This document shows, piece after piece, positions 58,322 through 64,000 of a DNA stretch of 64,000 bases. This stretch comes from Curvularia sp. ZM96 (lineage: Eukaryota > Ascomycota > Dothideomycetes > Pleosporales > Pleosporaceae): the NCBI GenBank assembly GCA_022457065.1, contig JAJGBQ010000002.1:3906001-3970000 (forward strand), read 5' to 3'. Position 1 is the stretch's first letter; every line of letters begins with the position of its first letter. Made by a program: the position numbers and the translations under genes. The notes beneath the pieces were generated by a model, which saw nothing but the letters and a program-made list of their open reading frames with translations, did no database searches and was not told the origin of the DNA.

Positions 58322-59560
58322 AGGAGGATTCAAGAAAAGACGGGGGTATGTCCGGTTCTAGTCGCTTGATGGTGGACCCAAATAGGCGTTTTGAGCGTGG
58401 TGGACGAAGGCCTTCGACTGTATCGTAAGGCCGTTGTAGCAATACCCGCCCGCTGTTGGCGGAGATACATTATTTTTAATATCAAACGAACAAGCAACGA
58501 AGATTTCATGTGCACAACGAAGCCAATGAAGCCGACCCACCCGGCGGCAACTTCTGACTAGCTTTCTGGGAGGCCTCAATGTGATGCTCCACCCTTGCAG
58601 AGCCTTGCCCACACGTGGCTTGCGCCAGGCAGAAACCAGCCTTGCAGTGGTCTGCTTTTCTATTTTCGCCCCACAAGCAACACATCAAGGAAGCTTAGCT
58701 GTGACTACACGGCGCATACATGCCCTAGAAAGTGTCATGCACACGGTTAAATATTCCGATCCTAGGCTGAAGGCGTTTTTCGCTGCGACAGCTTTCCGTT
58801 TGTGCAAAAAGCGTTGTTAGATAACGATGTACCTTCGAGTGTGCCTGAACTTATGCCGTCTTCCCGCTGACCGGTATGCTGGTGGTGTTAAGAAGCGTTT
58901 ACAGACCTCGGGTGCTAACCGAATACGGTGTAGCTAACATGGCCTTAATACTGAGCCCGTCAATCACGACATCGGACGAGCACCCACTATGCACTGCTCG
59001 GCTCGGCTCCCAACCACCGCGTCTGAAGAGCGATTCAGATTGTTTAGTTGTGTCAGGCGCCTAACTGTTCACAATGAAAATAATCAACCGGCTGGTTTGC
59101 GAATGCTGCGACAATTCAACAGTACTCCATTACCTTCACTCGTGGACCTGCAGATATTGAGCTACGTCCAAGGACCAGTGTCTGTGCACTCGCCCTGAGT
59201 TCGTGCAAACATATCATGGTGCTCTAGACTACCGCGCCACATCGCACCTCGGTCAATTAGTAGCGCGTGAAGAGGTGGAAATTTATACCGCGCTATTTAC
59301 ACTACAAACCGCTAGCCGCCATCCTTGCTGGGCGCCGTACACGTATCGCTTCCTCGCTCTGGTGAGTAGGCTGGTAAATTGCCGGTTTTCCAGGAACGCG
59401 GCCCAGGCAACTAGCTGCATTGCCCTGCCGTTGTCAGAATAAATAAAGATGTAATCCCAGACTCATAGCACGTCAATCTTATCGCTAGTGTTCCTGTCAC
59501 GAGCAAGCAAACCCCCCCTGGACCTGGTGTCGAGGTATACCAACAAAATAGATCTTTGCC
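58322..59560. other. Intergenic, no gene recognised
   Basis: Between acl1 and the histidine-phosphatase-like gene. It contains the acl1 3' flank and the downstream gene's promoter. Open frames are short and without recognisable content. Confidence 0.6.
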
Positions 59561-61262
59561 ATGTTGATGCGCATTTCAGCGGTCGTGGCTTCGGCCTGGC
59601 TTGTGGCGGCCCAAAGTCCTTCAAACAGCAATTCTCAGACTACACTTGCCGCTTTCGCTTTTGTTCGTACTGGAGAACGGACGCCTATTCTTCGAAATAA
59701 TACCCAAATCCTTACGGCGCTAGGTGCACAACAGATGCACACCCTTGGAGAGAATTTCAGAACGCGGTACATTGCTGGCGATTCACCCCAGAAGCTTGGT
59801 GTAGAGCGTGTTGTGGGACTGTCAGTTGACACTGTAGACAACGACCAGATCTGGATTCAAACGCTGGATAAGCCGTATCTTGTCTCATCTGCACAAGCAT
59901 TTATGCAGGGTCTTTATCCTCCACACGTCTCGAATGGAACAGGAGAAGCTGCTAGCACGCTCCCAGATGGCTCCCATGTCGACTATCCGCTTGATGGATA
60001 TCAATATGCCAGCATTCAAGCCGCCAGTGGAGAAGACCCAAATTCAAGATATGTTTCTGGATCGCAAAACTGTCCAATGGCGCAGGTGGCTGCTCTGAAT
60101 TATTTCACCACGGAAAAATTCAGGGAGACGGAAACAGCAAACGCTGATTTGTTCAAGAAATTGAACTTGGCTTGGTTGGAAGGCACTCTCCCGGAGGCAT
60201 ACTTGTGAGTTTGAATTTCCTCGGATCTTACATTAGATGGAGAACAAAGCTGACAAGGTCAATAGCAATGCTCGTTCCGCCCTTGAGATTGCCGATTACA
60301 TGTCTTACCAATATACGCACAACTCTAGCATCCACGAGACCCTATCGGCGAATGATTCTGACTACACCGGAGTCTACGAGCGGCTTGGATATCTTGCTGA
60401 TGAAGTTGCATGGCACCTTTACGCCAACGCATCAGACGACTCGACAGCTTCCAACAACCAGGTCATTGGCGGCAAGACGCTTGCCGGTTCCATCCTGGAC
60501 TCTTTTAGACTTCAAGCTGATGGTTCCGAGGATGGCAAGGATCTGGCTCACCCACTTACTTTCTACTTTGGCGAAGAAGACGCCATGATGGGCCTCGCCT
60601 CTCTGCTGAAACTAGACTCCAACTCACCGCACTTCAAGTCGATTCCTTCCTACGGCTCCGCCATGATCTTCGAGCTCTTCAGCACCAGCGATGAAGTAGA
60701 CGCAAGCACGAAGCCCAACGATATCTGGGTCCGCTTTTCATTCTACAACGCCACCGCCGACCAACTCGCCGCCTACCCTCTCTCCCACACCGACCCCTCC
60801 AAGCTAGAAATTCAATGGACACAGTTCGAAGACCTCTTCGACGAGATCTCCATAGGTAGCTCGGCAGCGTGGTGCAGCACCTGCAACAGCGCCAGTCTCT
60901 TCTGCCGCGGCGCCTCCAGAGACGGAAACCCTTCTCTCAACGCCCCTCCATCAACACCCTCCCCTCAATCCCGCCTCTCCCCCGTCATCGGCGGCGTAAT
61001 CGGCGCTTTCGTCACGCTCTTCGTCGCCGCACTGTGTTTCGCGCTCGCCATGCTATTCGGTGGCGTGCGCTTCCACCGCGTCCAGCGTACAAAAAACGAT
61101 AGTAATCCTCGATCTAGCCTTAATAACGGTGGCTTCAAAGGCGCTGCTAAACTCGGGTCTGACCCAGATCTTAGTTTCTCGGGGAACGGGGTTGCTGGAG
61201 ATGGGAAACGCGGTCATGAGAGGATAGGGAGTTGGGAACTTGGCAAGGAGGTTGGGGTATGA
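59561..61262 (+). CDS. Histidine-phosphatase-like membrane protein lacking both catalytic histidines
   Basis: Predicted 546 aa from exons 59561-60204 and 60266-61262. An N-terminal signal peptide (about residues 1-18, cleaved before QSPSN) is followed by a branch-2 histidine phosphatase fold. The signature that should read RHGxRxP reads RTGERTP: Thr at residue 37 (codon 59669-59671) replaces the phospho-acceptor His. The usual FGHD near the C-terminal half reads FGEED, with Glu at 318 replacing the proton-donor His. Several N-glycosylation sequons are present. A Cys pair (CSTCNSASLFC) precedes a single C-terminal transmembrane helix (IGGVIGAFVTLFVAALCFAL) and a basic tail. It looks like a cell-surface pseudophosphatase. 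The acid-phosphatase/phytase-like fold is solid, and inactivity is inferred. Confidence 0.87.
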
Positions 61263-61394
61263 AGTTTGAGGAGGAGTGAGAATACTCGGGGGGAGACCAG
61301 AAAATAGCGGCCTACAAACTCACTTCTCACTGGCCAAAATTAGCTGTTAGTTGTCACGCATATTTAACGATTACACTTATGAACTTTTCTTTCT

Positions 61395-61512
61395 GAAAAA
61401 GTAACGGCCAGTTGTCACAGTCGTTCATTACTTGCTATGATGATGATGACTTGTCTTTTGTAGGTGAGCTCGTTTTGAATTTTCTAGTTTTACTAGTTGT
61501 GGGGAGACGGTA
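61395..61512 (+). repeat. Diverged direct repeat, left copy
   Basis: Aligns by eye over roughly 110 bp with 62308-62420 (shared TTCATTACTT, CTATG, TGTCTTT, GTTT-GAATTTTC and TTTACTA/TTTCACTA segments). An inverted piece near 62252-62275 matches the CTAGTTTTACTAGTTGTGG part. Confidence 0.6.
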
Positions 61513-62307
61513 ACACGCCCATCCTGTCACCAAACACGAACCATCGCCCAATATCCTTTATTCAAAGGGCGTTTCAAATTCACTAGGCTATGCATGCTGT
61601 CTTTGGTAATGGGCGCATTGCGGGTCAATGTACCATCAAACGCCTGAAAGTAGAGAGTGATAGGCTCGTGGATGATCTAGCCGAGGATGACGAGATAACG
61701 AAGGGCCTGGAGGAGAGGCATTAACAACGGCATTAGTCTGGTATGGGCCGGGACACAAACGCTGCATTCCTGGGGTGGCGTGGGCAGTTTTCGCTGCTAC
61801 AAGTACAAACAATGAATAACTGTGACAACTACTGCTACTTTTAAAAGTAGAATGGCAGACGATATCATGGAGATATTGCGTTGTGGAGAAAGCCTGGCCA
61901 GATTGTGACTGGGTATGCGTGTCTAGATGCCGTAGTAGTGGTGGGAGCGGAAGGCGTAGAGCCGTAGCGAAATCATTGTATGCTGGTAAGTATTGATTGT
62001 CGTCTGCTGGGGCCATGATTATTTGTTGACAGGCATCAATGTTGAGTAATAGAGTCGAGATTTGTGTATGGAAGAGAGAAGATGAAGGCGGAGAATTGGA
62101 TCATGGTTGCAGTAGCCGCAGTGGTAAGAACACGAAATCAAGCAAAAGGTGGTTGATTGAGTGAGGTAGCTTGAGAGGTGAGACAGACAAGAATAAGAAG
62201 TCAGAAGCTAAAGTAGAAGAGGTTTAGGAGGGAAAGGGGAGGGATCCTTCCACAACTAGTGAAACTAGGAAATGGTAAACGGCGGCTTATGCACTCCCCT
62301 TCAATGT

Positions 62308-62420
62308 GAAAAGTAGATGTAGCTGTCATAGTTATTCATTACTTACTATGTTGATAGCATGTCTTTGTAAGTAGCTAAGCATGTTTGGATTTTCCGGTTT
62401 CACTAATTGGGGGAGGTAAC
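62308..62420 (+). repeat. Diverged direct repeat, right copy
   Basis: Partner of 61395-61512. The differences include many C-to-T/G-to-A changes, compatible with mutation decay. Confidence 0.6.
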
Positions 62421-63144
62421 CCGATGAGCATATTCGAAGATATTTCGGGCGATGGTGGGAAGTGGAAAACAATGACACTGGCTAGTCTATCTCTTTCTCT
62501 CTTGACACGGGCTTATTGGTCGCAGATGTAAAAATAGATAAGCCTTGGTCGAACCAACATTATGTTTGTTCGTTGTGTGGAACACAAATGGCGATATGAA
62601 TGTAGATGAAGAAACAAAAATATATTATCAAAGTACCAGACTTCACATCGTATTTCCCCCCTAAATATTTCAAATCGCTGATAGAAAAGTGCATAGAGTG
62701 ACATGCGTTATATTGCCTTCTCTATTCTCCACAGCTATGTTTCTTATGTACAAGACTAAAATTCTGCACACATTATATACGCAAACAAGCAAAAGGAATG
62801 TGATGTAAACTAGCATTTTGTTCTGTCTCTCCATCTCGATCCGGACACGTCAATAACTTCGTTACTCTGGTTCGATCGGGGCCACATGAAACATACTCTG
62901 CTTAGAGAGGGAGAGAGAGAGAGGAAGAAGACAGCGCTATTCCTGGTAAAAACGCCGATGAAAGGGAGTGATGCTAAAGCCACAAGGAAACAGAGACTCG
63001 AAACAAAACAGGGCAAAGACTCCGCGCCAAAGCACGAGTGGCCCCAGTCCCAGAGTCTGTATGTAATGAAAAACGCCTCCATCCGACTCATTATTATCCA
63101 CATAGAAATGAAAAGGGCCAGACAACCATCTTCGCTCTGGTTTT

Positions 63145-63960
63145 TCATGTCAGAAGCTGACCCGCAATACCCAGCGCCACACCGGCCGTCATAAGGTAAT
63201 CGCGACAGGGCACCCTGTAGGCGGCATTTCCATTTCCAGCCCCATCAAACGCCTGGCACGCCTCGACGGTCAACTGTGAGCAGCCCAGGCTACTCAGACT
63301 GGAACAAATACTCTGAGCCGAGGAAAGACCGACACTGGGGATAGCGGTAATGGTAGCGCCGCCATTGGGGGCCGAGATGGTTACGCCTGGTGCGCCATTG
63401 GCAAGAGCGCTTGTGCAGCTTGCAGCATTGCTTTGACAGCTTGTATAAGCGGACGAGCAGGCAGCTGCGTTTTGGTAAGTCGTCGGTATGTAAGGGAAAG
63501 GGTAGAATTGGTTCTGTACCGTGCTGCCGTGGTTCGCGGCGTTGGTTTGTTGCACAAAGGGTCCTCCTGTGGTTGTGCTGGCAGTTATAAAGGGGGGCAG
63601 ACTCGAAGTGGCGGAGGGGTTGCTGCCGGTTGGGACGGCAGCGCCCAAGGCTCCTGTGCAGACGACGCCTTGGGGACAGCAGGCGACATGGCCGGCCTGG
63701 TCGGCGGAGCAGACGGCTGTTCGCGGGCAGCAGAGGCCTGGGGCACCTAGGCCGGCGCAATTGAAGTAGTTGGTTGCGCATGCACCGTTCTGTTGGCGTT
63801 TGAGGAGCTCGGGGCTGAGGTCGACGGCGGGCGTCTGCATGGGCTCGTATACGTTGTCCTGGAGTTGCTGCTCGACGGCTGGCTCAAAGTCGGCAAAAAC
63901 ATCGGGCGCAGCCAGCGCGGCGAGAGGCGCCAGCAGCAGCGGGGCAAAAGTGGTGCGCAT
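63145..63960 (-). CDS. Secreted Cys-rich, probably GPI-anchored protein
   Basis: Single-exon 271-aa protein. A signal peptide (MRTTFAPLLLAPLAALAAP) is followed by a KR site (LLKRQQNG), a possible Kex2 processing point. A Cys-dense region (about residues 60-101) includes CCPRTAVC and CCPQGVVC pairs. A Ser/Thr/Asn-rich middle follows, then a second Cys-containing domain and a short hydrophobic C terminus (LMTAGVALGIAGQLLT), compatible with a GPI signal. The paired CC pattern resembles fungal cell-wall GPI proteins of unknown role. It is not clearly a hydrophobin. The promoter would lie beyond the window edge. Confidence 0.8.
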   Translation of the reverse strand: MRTTFAPLLLAPLAALAAPDVFADFEPAVEQQLQDNVYEPMQTPAVDLSPELLKRQQNGACATNYFNCAGLGAPGLCCPRTAVCSADQAGHVACCPQGVVCTGALGAAVPTGSNPSATSSLPPFITASTTTGGPFVQQTNAANHGSTVQNQFYPFPYIPTTYQNAAACSSAYTSCQSNAASCTSALANGAPGVTISAPNGGATITAIPSVGLSSAQSICSSLSSLGCSQLTVEACQAFDGAGNGNAAYRVPCRDYLMTAGVALGIAGQLLT

Positions 63961-64000
63961 TGTCGAGGAGATGATGGAATTGGGTGGCTTCGAGGTGGTG

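Larger units (their letters stand above)
61263..63144. other. Intergenic with diverged repeats
   Basis: No gene recognised. Two diverged direct repeats (61395-61512 and 62308-62420) and an inverted fragment (62252-62275) suggest a decayed short mobile element. The right end contains the 3' flank of the last gene. Confidence 0.55.

Noticed and set aside
1..64000. CRISPR array, integron or prophage-like module
   Set aside because: No regularly spaced repeats with unique spacers; introns and gene content are eukaryotic.

Overview
The window reads as nuclear DNA of a filamentous ascomycete, most likely a Dothideomycete of the Pleosporales type. The genes have short spliceosomal introns of mostly 48-80 nt, with CTAAC/CTGAC-like branch points. 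The two ATP-citrate lyase subunits are separate, divergently transcribed genes, as in Pezizomycotina. One DNA transposon carries classic RIP-type CpA-to-TpA mutation. Gene models were assembled by hand from splice signals; every spliced model given has a total coding length divisible by three. The order-level assignment is inference.

Layout. 1-8.8 kb is gene-poor: microsatellites, a palindrome and one possible decayed membrane-protein locus. 8.8-14.2 kb holds a large kinesin (minus). 16.9-18.8 kb is a RIP-inactivated pogo/Fot1-type transposon with perfect 71-bp terminal inverted repeats. 20.5-23.3 kb holds a DENN-domain protein (minus). 25.3-26.8 kb holds BCD1 (box C/D snoRNP assembly). 29.6-32.8 kb holds APS kinase and a patatin/Tgl-like protein that lacks both catalytic residues. 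33.1-33.7 kb holds a 2H cyclic phosphodiesterase. 33.9-38.4 kb holds two related head-to-head allergen-like genes, one with tandem Ca-loop-like repeats. 39.9-42.2 kb holds an amino-acid permease. 42.5-46.4 kb holds an unrecognised gene and an eIF2alpha-kinase-like kinase. 46.8-49.7 kb holds an F-box protein and the exosome subunit RRP42. 50.1-51.9 kb holds an MCH1-like transporter. 53.0-58.3 kb holds the acl2/acl1 pair. 59.6-61.3 kb holds a histidine-phosphatase-like membrane protein without its catalytic histidines. 63.1-64.0 kb holds a Cys-rich secreted/GPI-type protein.

Most genes are housekeeping: sulfate activation, RNA processing (BCD1, RRP42, possibly the 2H phosphodiesterase), cytosolic acetyl-CoA supply (ACL), membrane traffic and transport. 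There is no secondary-metabolite cluster. The least ordinary content is the two apparent pseudoenzymes, the repeat-bearing allergen-like protein with its related neighbour, and the transposon, whose reading frame is RIP-mutated while its terminal repeats look untouched. No tRNA, rRNA or CRISPR array was recognised.
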